This document shows, piece after piece, positions 1 to 5,599 of a stretch of 5,957 nucleotides of DNA. A program made the translations under genes and the position numbers. This DNA comes from JBFWIW01 sp050253535. GTDB lineage: Bacteria; Bacillota; Clostridia; Oscillospirales; Oscillospiraceae. The stretch spans positions 1 through 5,957 of the forward strand of contig JBFWIW010000100.1 in the NCBI GenBank assembly GCA_050253535.1, read 5' to 3'. Position 1 is the stretch's first letter; every line of letters starts with the position of its first letter. The notes below the pieces were generated by a model. That model was not told where the DNA came from, did not search any database, and saw nothing but the letters and a program-made list of their open reading frames with translations.

Positions 1-599
1 ATAGCGGCGTCCCTCATGTATGGAATTCTGACGTCCGGCTTACATGCCAGAAGCTCGTGCATGGCGGAATAGTCAAAGTCCGGCGTAACTTCCGAGCTGA
101 TATAGACGGTTTTGCTGCGTACTGCCTGCAAAGCCTTATCGTTCGCTTTATACCACATGACGCAGGAAGGAGAGCCGCCTAAACACAGGAGGACTTTATC
201 CGCCTTATTCAATGACCATGAGGCAAGCAAATTATTGGGTTCGGAGGGGCAATCCACGATTGTTAAGTCGAAGGTGATCCGCGTCATTTCCAGAAGCCGT
301 TTGACCTGTTCGTCCGTATAGTCCATATCGAAGGCATCGGCTGTCACCGGCGCGGCAAGTACGAATAACAGCTCGTCCACTTTGAACACCGTCTGCCGAA
401 TACCAGCATGGCCCCGCAGCGCCGCCCGCAGGCTGTGTTCTTCCGGTATTTTTTTACCTAAAACAGCAGAAAGTTCACTGTATTCCACGGGAGAGATGAG
501 GCAAATGCTTTTGTCGCCCCTGCTGACGGCATAGGCAAGGTTTACTGCAAGTGTCGTTTTTCCTGCCCTGGGCACGCCCCATATCGCACAAATACTCAT
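1..599 (-). CDS. TadZ/CpaE-like P-loop ATPase, 3' end cut by window edge
   Basis: This reading frame starts at the ATG at 599-597 and stays open for 199 codons to the left edge, so the C-terminus is missing. It begins MSICAIWGVPRAGKTTLAVN. The P-loop GVPRAGKTT lies at residues 8-16, and a hydrophobic strand ending in VDCPSEPN (about 115-122, D116) fits Walker B. This fits the MinD/ParA superfamily, in the branch (TadZ/CpaE) that localises Tad/Flp pilus machinery at the membrane. The deviant-Walker signature lysine (KGGxGKT in ParA) is replaced by Val9, so the ATPase may be atypical. The start overlaps the cpaB-like stop by 4 bp (ATGA), and GGAGG sits 7 bases upstream inside that gene, so translation is probably coupled. 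The neighbouring CpaB-like gene supports a Tad-type role over plasmid partition, and a separate true ParA is present at 3312-4124. The exact subfamily is inference. Confidence 0.8.
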   Translation of the reverse strand, partial: MSICAIWGVPRAGKTTLAVNLAYAVSRGDKSICLISPVEYSELSAVLGKKIPEEHSLRAALRGHAGIRQTVFKVDELLFVLAAPVTADAFDMDYTDEQVKRLLEMTRITFDLTIVDCPSEPNNLLASWSLNKADKVLLCLGGSPSCVMWYKANDKALQAVRSKTVYISSEVTPDFDYSAMHELLACKPDVRIPYMRDAA

Positions 600-1303
600 G
601 GCTGCGCCTCCGTTCCCCGGAGGGTCAGATGCAGGGACTCGTCATTTTCTAAGCCGATCAGCACTTCGGCCTGCTGCTCAGTGACGGTGAACACGACATA
701 GGCCGGGGCAAAATCGTAATCGGATGAGTCTGCATCCGGGTTTGCTTTCAGTTCGGCGTCCAGATCATCGAGCGAAAGCAACTTGTCGTTGAGCACCTCG
801 TACACAGTGACGCCCGTCAGCGTCTTACTGACCACGGGGGAACCGTCGTCGTCCGAATAGCCGTACACGTCCACCGTATCGCCGGAGCGAAGGATACCGG
901 CAAGGCCGGAAGATTCGGAGGGCAGGGCGATGGTCAGCAGGTATGTCCCATCGGATAAACCGTAGCTGGTCTGTGTCTCGGCCTCCTTGTAGGTTTCCTC
1001 AGTAATAAAGCGTTCACGCCAGAGATATTCCCCGGCATAGATTGTGGAACCGGCCACAAGGCCGATGATCTCCGATTTGTCCGTCACAACATTGTCCGGC
1101 AGGCCGTAGGAGCCGACCTCAGTGACGGTCAGCATATCGTCGGTGATAATGGTGCCGTATTCCACGGCCTGTTTGAGCTTTACGATCTCTGTCGTACCGG
1201 ACTGTGCGTTGTACAGTTTCGGCAATAAGACAAACGCGAGTATCCCTGCCAACAACAGGCACATCGCGCCGATAAAGATTTTATTCCTGAAAAGTTTAAG
1301 CAA
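596..1303 (-). CDS. CpaB/RcpC-like SAF-domain pilus assembly protein
   Basis: This 235-aa protein has a short basic N-terminus (MLKLFRNK), one membrane segment at about 9-28 and an outside-facing remainder. Residues about 38-98 fit a SAF domain (VEYGTIITDDMLT, then GLVAGSTIYAGEYL). Residues about 118-230 fit the CpaB/RcpC C-terminal domain, with the LRSGDTVDVYGY motif at 138-149. In Tad/Flp systems CpaB is an envelope protein needed for pilus assembly; in Gram-positive relatives it would be anchored in the cytoplasmic membrane facing the wall. The start is TTG at 1303-1301, chosen because AGGTG lies 8 bases upstream and the next in-frame ATG (residue 14) would cut into the membrane segment. 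The 3' end overlaps the TadZ/CpaE-like gene by 4 bp. The family call is good; a pilus rather than a modified transfer apparatus is not proven. Confidence 0.85.
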   Translation of the reverse strand: MLKLFRNKIFIGAMCLLLAGILAFVLLPKLYNAQSGTTEIVKLKQAVEYGTIITDDMLTVTEVGSYGLPDNVVTDKSEIIGLVAGSTIYAGEYLWRERFITEETYKEAETQTSYGLSDGTYLLTIALPSESSGLAGILRSGDTVDVYGYSDDDGSPVVSKTLTGVTVYEVLNDKLLSLDDLDAELKANPDADSSDYDFAPAYVVFTVTEQQAEVLIGLENDESLHLTLRGTEAQP

Positions 1304-1335
1304 ATCTTGTTCACCTGATTTCTTTTTATTTTCCG

Positions 1336-1560
1336 TTACCGCTCATCACGGGAAGGTGGTTTTTTTCTGGGTGGTGTCGGTTCATGATCGGGCGGCGTAT
1401 CCTGATGCTGCGCATCGTTGCTGCCCGGAAACGGCGTGAGAACGGTTTCCTTACTGTCCATGTACATTTCCTCGGTTTTTTGCTGCGCTTGCTGGAGCTT
1501 CGTAATAGTGTCGGTCACGTCATTGAAAAGGGAATGATACATTTTCTGATAGTCCGGCAT
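1336..1560 (-). CDS. Small helical and proline-rich protein of unknown function (74 aa)
   Basis: The protein starts MPDYQKMYHSLFNDVTDTIT. Residues about 1-38 look like one amphipathic helix (LFNDVTDTITKLQQAQQKTEEMY), and the rest is a disordered proline- and charge-rich tail ending PPRKKPPSRDER. The N-terminal pattern (short MYxxLFN opening, then a Q/E-rich helix ending in TEEMY) resembles small proteins common in Firmicutes phages and integrative elements, whose role is unknown. The ATG at 1560 is preferred to the in-frame ATG at 1671 because AAAGGA lies about 9 bases upstream and the longer form would overlap the preceding gene by over 100 bp. It sits 1 bp after the preceding stop and 32 bp before the CpaB-like gene, so it is part of the same operon. 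There is no signal peptide or membrane segment. Confidence 0.75.
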   Translation of the reverse strand: MPDYQKMYHSLFNDVTDTITKLQQAQQKTEEMYMDSKETVLTPFPGSNDAQHQDTPPDHEPTPPRKKPPSRDER

Positions 1561-1561
1561 G

Positions 1562-1927
1562 TTACCTGTGTTCCTTTCTTTTGTTTTCTTCCCGGCCCTG
1601 TCCCGCAACCGTGAGGATACCTTCCAGTGTGGTAGCGGTAATCCGCAGGTGCTCAGCCATGGCAATGTCATCTTTCACCGTTTCGTCGATGCCGTGTCCG
1701 CAGACGACCAGCACATGGGAACGCCGCAGCAGTTCACGGGCCATGTCGATCCCGTCTTTATGCTCCTTTGGAATTTCATCGTTGAGGAACAGCGGCAGAG
1801 ACAATAGCGGACAAATTGGAGAATAACCGGCATCATATACTTTGCGGCAGTATTGCGCTGCTTTCTCGGTATTCTCAACGTCGTTTTCACCCCAGGGGGC
1901 AGTGATGTAAGCGAGGGTTCGTTTCAT
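1562..1927 (-). CDS. DUF4406-like / nucleoside 2-deoxyribosyltransferase-fold protein
   Basis: This 121-aa protein opens MKRTLAYITAPWGENDVENT and continues with AAQYCRKVYDAGYSPICPLLSLPLFLND (23-50), LLRRSHVLVVCGHGIDETVKDDIAMAEHL (66-94). The order YI(T/S)APW-G, G(Y)xPIxP, the strand before GxGI and the final helix DDIAMAE is the layout of the DUF4406/nucleoside deoxyribosyltransferase-like superfamily. In true NDTs the acidic residue of the GM..E-type motif is the nucleophile; here the equivalent stretch reads TVKDDIAMA, with Asp in place of the usual Glu, so activity is uncertain. Such proteins are frequent in phages and mobile elements and may bind or modify nucleotides. AAAGGAG lies upstream of the ATG at 1927, overlapping the preceding stop. 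The C-terminal tail (EENKRKEHR) is very charged. Function is unknown beyond the fold. Confidence 0.8.
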   Translation of the reverse strand: MKRTLAYITAPWGENDVENTEKAAQYCRKVYDAGYSPICPLLSLPLFLNDEIPKEHKDGIDMARELLRRSHVLVVCGHGIDETVKDDIAMAEHLRITATTLEGILTVAGQGREENKRKEHR

Positions 1928-1942
1928 TATGTTTGACTCCTT

Positions 1943-2347
1943 TCAACGTTCTTCGCGGCTTGGGTTTTTTCTCTGTATGGGTGGCCCGGGTCCTTTTTCG
2001 GGTTCCATCGGGACTGCGATGATGTTTCTGCCCAGCCGTACAAATTGCTCCGGCTGGGCAAATTTATTTTTATATTTCGCCATAAGATCAGGCGGCAGGG
2101 AATCAAAATCGCCTTCGCATAAACCGCAGATGAAGAAAGTACCGGCTATGATGTCGTAATCTTCAATTCTGCGGTTCAGCGGTAAACCATTAAGTTTACC
2201 CTCTTCGTTACAGACAATTGCTACAGGATCGTCATATGGATAAGTGGCTTCAATGTAGCCGCCCACGACTTTCTGCAACGCTTCCAGACCATTTCCGATT
2301 TCCGCTTCGCGCGGGACCTTTCCGGGTTCGATAATTAAAACATTCAT
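1943..2347 (-). CDS. DUF3846 family protein
   Basis: This is a 134-aa soluble protein. Recognisable features are the opening strand MNVLIIEPGKVPREAEI, then LEALQKVVGGYIEATYPYDDPVAIVCNEEGK (21-51), the segment LNGLPLNRRI (52-61), and the strand DIIAGTFFICGL (65-76). This matches the DUF3846 pattern, a small family found widely in Firmicutes conjugative elements and phages, often near DUF4406-like genes; its biochemical role is not known. Residues about 115-134 form a proline-rich basic tail (GPGPPIQRKNPSREER). The ATG at 2347 has ATAGGAG about 7 bases upstream, overlapping the parB stop region (11 bp gap). Fifteen bases separate its stop from the next gene. There is no membrane segment. Confidence 0.85.
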   Translation of the reverse strand: MNVLIIEPGKVPREAEIGNGLEALQKVVGGYIEATYPYDDPVAIVCNEEGKLNGLPLNRRIEDYDIIAGTFFICGLCEGDFDSLPPDLMAKYKNKFAQPEQFVRLGRNIIAVPMEPEKGPGPPIQRKNPSREER

Positions 2348-2358
2348 TTGTAAAACTC

Positions 2359-3300
2359 CTATCTTGCCGCTTCTCTGTCACGTTTGAGCTTGCGGTCATA
2401 GAAATCAAGAGCTTTCAGGATGTATTCCTCAACCTGTTTTGGTGTGTAGCTTTGGGGAATGTACTTTCCGAAATCCTTTCTGCGGATAATAACTTTATCG
2501 GCAATGGCTTTTTCTTCGGTCATAATCGCCTCGAAAGACTCGGCGTTCAATTTTCCTTGCTGGCTGAATTGTTTGAGCCGCTGCGCCTGGCTGAGCGAAG
2601 GCGTAATTTCATCGCGCTCCATAATCTCAGTCAACTGACTTTGTTCTTTCCCGGACAGGTAAGATACCTCCACAGCGGGATTAAATGGTATGCGGTGCTC
2701 ATCTACCATGTTAAGCAGTTCAGGAGTAAGTTCATTAAGCCGTATGTAACGCTGTATCTGTTTAACGCTTTCGCCCGCTTCTTCTGCAACTGTAGCATTT
2801 GAACGCGGTATTTTATAATCCGGGTCAAGTTGGCCCGGATTATTCTTAGACGGTCGCCCGGCTTTTCGTCTAAGTGCATCCAACTTCATTTTATAAGCCT
2901 TGGCCTTTTCGCTTGGCAGCAGGGTTTCACGCTGCATATTCGCATCGACCATTAAAATAATTGCGGCATCATCGTCCATGTCGCGGACAACAACGGGCAT
3001 TGTGTCTTTACCCGCAAGCATGGAGGCCAGTTTGCGGCGGTTGCCGGAAAGCAGTTCATAGCCGCCCTCCGGTCTGGGCCTCGCAATGCCGGGTGTTAGT
3101 ACGCCGAACTTCACGATACTGTCCGCCATTTCCCGCATTGCATCGTCCTCAATCACACGGAAGGGATGGTCCTGTGGTGTAAACAACTCGTTAAGCGGCA
3201 GCTCCATGACGCGCTCCGCGCTGTCTGCCTCGCGTGTCATATCGTCTTTGAATAAATCCTCATATGCCGTCAATCCGGCGTTCTTTGCAGAACTTTTCAT
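2359..3300 (-). CDS. parB: ParB/RepB/Spo0J family partition protein
   Basis: This 313-aa protein has the ParB layout: a short N-terminal segment, a ParB N-terminal (CTP-binding/nuclease-like) domain at about 32-125, a KorB/HTH-like DNA-binding region at about 165-215 and a C-terminal part with a basic end. Key motifs are PFRVIEDDAMREMADSIVKFG (46-66), the GERR-box variant LLSGNRR (83-89) and NMQRETLLPSEKAKAY (121-136). The HTH is best seen at TVAEEAGESVKQIQRYIRL (170-188). With ParA it would load onto a centromere site and segregate the element's DNA. It lies 11 bp after parA. The start ATG at 3300 has only a weak GGCGGTG upstream; the in-frame Met21 and Met32 are less likely because they trim the conserved N-terminal arm. 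No canonical parS (TGTTTCACGTGAAACA) is in the window. Confidence 0.92.
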   Translation of the reverse strand: MKSSAKNAGLTAYEDLFKDDMTREADSAERVMELPLNELFTPQDHPFRVIEDDAMREMADSIVKFGVLTPGIARPRPEGGYELLSGNRRKLASMLAGKDTMPVVVRDMDDDAAIILMVDANMQRETLLPSEKAKAYKMKLDALRRKAGRPSKNNPGQLDPDYKIPRSNATVAEEAGESVKQIQRYIRLNELTPELLNMVDEHRIPFNPAVEVSYLSGKEQSQLTEIMERDEITPSLSQAQRLKQFSQQGKLNAESFEAIMTEEKAIADKVIIRRKDFGKYIPQSYTPKQVEEYILKALDFYDRKLKRDREAAR

Positions 3301-3311
3301 TTCATCACCGC

Positions 3312-4124
3312 CTATCGTTCCGGCTGTGAGCGTGTCCGTTTGCGCTCTAACGAAAGTAGTTCTTCCGTTAACGCGGTATAAGCCGCCGCCACTTTCCCGC
3401 CCGGATCATGAAGATAAATGCTTTTCCCTTCGGCGCACATTTCCTTTGCCCGCACGGAAAACGGAATCTCGGTGGAGAACACGCGCAGCGCGCCGCCGTA
3501 AGTATTCCGCAGCAATTCGGACATTTCACGGTTGAATTTGGTACGATTGTCTACCATCGTTAGGAGAATGCCGTCGATTTGCAGACCGGAATTAAGCTGC
3601 CTGCGTACACGGTTTGCACTTTTCAAAAGCTGTTCAAGTCCCTTGGCCGACAGGTATTCCGATTGGCAGGGAATAATGAGACTGTCCGCGGCGGTCATGG
3701 CATTGATTGTCAGCATACCGAGTGTCGGAGGACAATCAATAAGAACATGGGTGTAATTGTTTTTGATGTCATTCAGACAGGACCGCAGCACCGTTTCACG
3801 GCTCATGGCGTTTACCAACGTGACTTCCAATCCCGCAAGTTCGATATTTGACGGGATAAGGTCAACGCCCTCGCTTTGGTGGAGGATACCTTCACCGGAA
3901 AGCAAGGGCGTGTCGTTCATATTATTTTCCATGAGTGTACAAAGTGTGGGTGAAAGCTCGTCGGGGTGTTTGTAACCGAGACTGTCGGTAAGGGATGCCT
4001 GCGGGTCGGCGTCCACGATCAGGACTTTCTTGCCGTGCCTTGCCAGCCCGATGCCGAGGCTGGCCGTAGTGACGGATTTGCCGACGCCGCCTTTCTGATT
4101 GACGACGGCAATGGTTTTAGTCAT
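3312..4124 (-). CDS. parA: ParA/Soj-type partition ATPase
   Basis: This 270-aa protein begins MTKTIAVVNQKGGVGKSVTT. The deviant Walker A KGGVGKSV is at residues 11-18 with both the signature Lys11 and catalytic Lys16. The A' motif VDADPQAS is at 37-44 and Walker B HVLIDCPP at 126-133 (Asp130). Length and lack of an N-terminal HTH place it with the short Soj/type Ib ParAs, so it probably moves DNA by nucleoid gradient and does not itself repress the operon. The frame is open up to 4160 (adding 12 residues), but ATG 4124 is chosen: AAGGAG at 4138-4133 lies 8 bases upstream, the first conserved residues follow directly, and the longer form would overlap repA. It is 16 bp from the repA stop and followed by parB, giving the usual rep-parA-parB order. 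Confidence 0.95.
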   Translation of the reverse strand: MTKTIAVVNQKGGVGKSVTTASLGIGLARHGKKVLIVDADPQASLTDSLGYKHPDELSPTLCTLMENNMNDTPLLSGEGILHQSEGVDLIPSNIELAGLEVTLVNAMSRETVLRSCLNDIKNNYTHVLIDCPPTLGMLTINAMTAADSLIIPCQSEYLSAKGLEQLLKSANRVRRQLNSGLQIDGILLTMVDNRTKFNREMSELLRNTYGGALRVFSTEIPFSVRAKEMCAEGKSIYLHDPGGKVAAAYTALTEELLSLERKRTRSQPER

Positions 4125-4132
4125 CTTCTCAA

Positions 4133-4138
4133 CTCCTT
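4133..4138 (-). promoter_or_regulatory. Ribosome binding site that fixes the parA start
   Basis: AAGGAG on the minus strand lies 8 bases before ATG 4124 and inside the reading frame of the longer alternative start at 4160. It favours the 270-residue ParA over the 282-residue form. Confidence 0.85.
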
Positions 4139-4140
4139 TT

Positions 4141-5097
4141 TTATTTTCCATAAAAATCATGGTTAACTTCCGCTTGGTAATAAGGGCCTATGGTTGTGGA
4201 CGCATTGTACAGCGCGGCCAGAAGATACGCTTTGATGTTGCAGACCTTAGTGGTGTTGTTCTTCATACATTCCATGACGTATTCAACCTGGAATTGGCCG
4301 ATCTTTCTGAAGCGGTCCTTCACAAGAGAGGCCGGAAACTCTGCTCCACTGATACGGATGGTTTTACCTGGCCGGCAAAGAATTTCTAAAATGAGTTCCA
4401 CGATACTGTCTAAATTTTCACGGTCAAATGGTGTAGATAAACAGTCGTATTCAATGTTCTTCTTGATTTTTTCTCTTAACTTATCCACATCAATCACATC
4501 ATCCGCGATATGCGCCGGATAGATTGATAGATCAGTCTCGTTAAAATCAGTATTATTAACCTCGGTATTATTCCGTTCGGAAAAGCCGAAGTCTGCACTA
4601 CGATTTTCCCGAAGTCTTGACTTCGGTTCTTCCGAAGTCTGCGCTTCGGTTTTTCCGGAGTCTTGGCTTCGGTTTTTCCGAGGTCTTGACTTCGGTTTTT
4701 CCGAGGTCTTGACTTCGGCGTTCAGCACAAAGCGTTTAACATAGATTTTTGCCGGACGGCCTTGGCCCTGTTTGATCCGTTCGATAAGGCCAATACCTTT
4801 TTCAGTGTCCAATTCGGCAAAGAGCTTTATGGCTTTATCGGTTTTGCAGCTAAGCTGCTCCATCACTTCATCAAGCGTGTAGTAAACATAGACGCGGCTT
4901 TCCTCGTCCAGCCAGCCGTTTTTATACGAAAGGCTCATGCGGTCGAGCATGAGCCCATATAGCAGTTTTGCGTCTGTGGACAATATCTTAAAATGCGGAT
5001 CGGTAATTAAGATTTTCGGAATGCGGTAGAAACTATACTGCTCTGATTCCAGACCATAATAATACTGAAATGATATGGTTTCGCCCGTGCTCACCAC
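4141..5097 (-). CDS. repA: RepA_N / DUF6017-type replication initiator protein A
   Basis: This 318-aa protein has a RepA_N domain at about 10-126 (FQYYYGLESEQYSFYRIPKI, LSTDAKLLYGLMLDRMSLS, then GLIERIKQGQGRPAKIYV), a repetitive low-complexity linker at about 127-185 and a C-terminal DUF6017-like domain at about 205-318 ending NIKAYLLAALYNAS and YYQAEVNHDFYGK. RepA_N proteins start theta replication of Gram-positive plasmids and some integrative elements, typically binding iterons within their own gene; such iterons are visible at 4581-4718. The start must be GTG: an in-frame TGA sits just upstream at 5106-5104, leaving GTG 5097 or GTG 5094. The ribosome site AAGGGAGG is very close (GGAGG overlaps the first GTG and is 2 bases from the second), so 5094 may be the true start. 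The poor spacing suggests weak translation. An intrinsic terminator precedes it. Confidence 0.93.
   Translation of the reverse strand: MVSTGETISFQYYYGLESEQYSFYRIPKILITDPHFKILSTDAKLLYGLMLDRMSLSYKNGWLDEESRVYVYYTLDEVMEQLSCKTDKAIKLFAELDTEKGIGLIERIKQGQGRPAKIYVKRFVLNAEVKTSEKPKSRPRKNRSQDSGKTEAQTSEEPKSRLRENRSADFGFSERNNTEVNNTDFNETDLSIYPAHIADDVIDVDKLREKIKKNIEYDCLSTPFDRENLDSIVELILEILCRPGKTIRISGAEFPASLVKDRFRKIGQFQVEYVMECMKNNTTKVCNIKAYLLAALYNASTTIGPYYQAEVNHDFYGK
4481..4489 (+). promoter_or_regulatory. DnaA box (TTATCCACA)
   Basis: TTATCCACA on the plus strand is an exact match to the DnaA box consensus. It lies within repA, 92 bp from the edge of the iteron array, with an AT-rich segment between. An 8-of-9 match (TTATCTACA) lies at 4440-4432 on the minus strand. 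This layout supports an origin using host DnaA together with RepA. Confidence 0.65.
4550..4572. other. AT-rich direct repeat beside iterons, candidate unwinding element
   Basis: The 8-mer GTATTATT occurs at 4550-4557 and again at 4565-4572, 15 bp apart, in an AT-rich segment (about 4539-4573) adjoining the iterons on the side of the DnaA box. It encodes the NNTEVNNTDFNET part of the RepA linker. AT-rich repeats beside iterons commonly serve as the DNA-unwinding element, but such Asn/Thr stretches are also ordinary in RepA linkers. Confidence 0.45.
4581..4718. repeat. Six tandem 23-bp iterons inside repA (probable replication origin)
   Basis: The array has period 23 bp. Clear units lie at 4604-4626, 4627-4649, 4650-4672, 4673-4695 and 4696-4718 (the last two identical), with a degenerate unit at 4581-4603. 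Each unit is a pyrimidine run (TTTTT or similar) followed by an 18-bp dyad of the type CCGAAGTC-TT-GACTTCGG, whose 8-bp arms are perfect at 4609-4626. The array falls in the linker between the two RepA domains (residues about 127-173). RepA_N replicons are known to carry their origin as iterons within the rep coding sequence, so these are the probable RepA binding sites. Confidence 0.88.
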
Positions 5098-5104
5098 CTC
5101 CCTT
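5096..5104 (-). promoter_or_regulatory. Over-close ribosome binding site of repA
   Basis: AAGGGAGGT on the minus strand overlaps the first GTG (5097) and lies only 2 bases from the second (5094), counted from GGAGG. Using only AAGG gives about 6 bases to 5094. The unusual spacing with a GTG start suggests deliberately low RepA translation or use of the second GTG. Confidence 0.6.
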
Positions 5105-5109
5105 CAGGT

Positions 5110-5135
5110 AAAAAGAAAGAGCGGAATTACCGCTC
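5110..5135 (-). terminator. Intrinsic terminator/attenuator ahead of repA
   Basis: On the minus strand, GAGCGG (5135-5130), loop TAATT, CCGCTC (5124-5119) is followed by TTTCTTTTT (5118-5110). This is a 6-bp GC-rich stem plus U tract, the standard intrinsic terminator layout. It lies 14 bp after the stop of the 127-aa gene and ends about 6 bases before the repA ribosome site. No promoter can fit between it and repA, so repA must be made by read-through or from transcripts initiated upstream, consistent with attenuation control. Confidence 0.75.
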
Positions 5136-5148
5136 AACAATTAACCCG

Positions 5149-5532
5149 TTATTCTATACCCGTATTGGACAGGGCAATCAATTCGTCAAACACATCGTTA
5201 AAATCCAGTAGCATTTCACGGAGAAAATACGAAAGTGCCTGCGGGTGTTCTTTCAATAGCTCCAGTTCGCCCGGAAATTCAAGTCCAACAAGGCCATAGA
5301 GTAAAAGCAGGACATCCAGCATTTCACCATGTTTTCTTTCATCGTACATCGTTTGCATGATGGTACGCAGTCTGGTTACGAGTTCTTTGTCCCTCAGCGA
5401 CGTTTCCCAAAAGAAATCACAAAATTGAGGGATTGTTGCTCCGCTGATTAGATTGAGCTTGTTAAAATTGGGTTCGCCCGTCGGGAATAGAATGCCCTTT
5501 CGAACCATGTCGTTTTTTGTGATCGGATTCAT
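5149..5532 (-). CDS. Unrecognised acidic helical protein (127 aa)
   Basis: I do not recognise a family. The protein starts MNPITKNDMVRKGILFPTG and appears mostly alpha-helical after residue 35. It is rich in Leu, Glu and Asp (GEMLDVLLLLYGLVGLEFPGELELLK at about 69-94, then REMLLDFNDVFDELIAL), and has no clear HTH, signal peptide or metal motif. The Leu-rich stretch is interrupted by charged residues, so it is more likely a packed helix than a membrane span. The start is secure: ATG 5532 has AGGAGG 8 bases upstream. It is the first gene after the AT-rich upstream region and stands 51 bp before repA, separated by a terminator-like hairpin. By position it could be a replication copy-number or regulatory protein, but nothing in the sequence proves that. 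Confidence 0.75.
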   Translation of the reverse strand: MNPITKNDMVRKGILFPTGEPNFNKLNLISGATIPQFCDFFWETSLRDKELVTRLRTIMQTMYDERKHGEMLDVLLLLYGLVGLEFPGELELLKEHPQALSYFLREMLLDFNDVFDELIALSNTGIE

Positions 5533-5599
5533 AAAAATAGCCTCCTACTTCTTATATATTTTTATATTTGTTTATTTTTCCTTACATGTCTTTACAGAG

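Noticed and set aside
1561..1671. Longer start (1671) for the 74-aa protein
   Set aside because: It would overlap the DUF4406-like gene almost entirely out of frame and lacks a ribosome site. ATG 1560 has AAAGGA at suitable distance.
2924..2932. GTTTCACG at about 2925 and 3792 as halves of a canonical parS
   Set aside because: Only half of the 16-bp TGTTTCACGTGAAACA palindrome is present at each and both are within coding sequence, so they are chance matches.
3086..3535. 149-codon plus-strand open frame over the parA/parB junction
   Set aside because: It has no ribosome site and a composition typical of an antisense shadow, and it lies opposite two well-supported genes. The same applies to the other plus-strand frames (112-321, 1122-1439, 2452-2802, 4190-4522).
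4125..4160. Longer ParA starting at 4160 or 4151
   Set aside because: The extra residues overlap repA and contain the ribosome site AAGGAG of the ATG at 4124, where the conserved ParA sequence begins.
4581..4718. Regular 23-bp repeats resembling a small CRISPR array
   Set aside because: The units are directly adjacent with no variable spacers, lie inside the repA reading frame and have no cas genes nearby. Iterons explain them fully.
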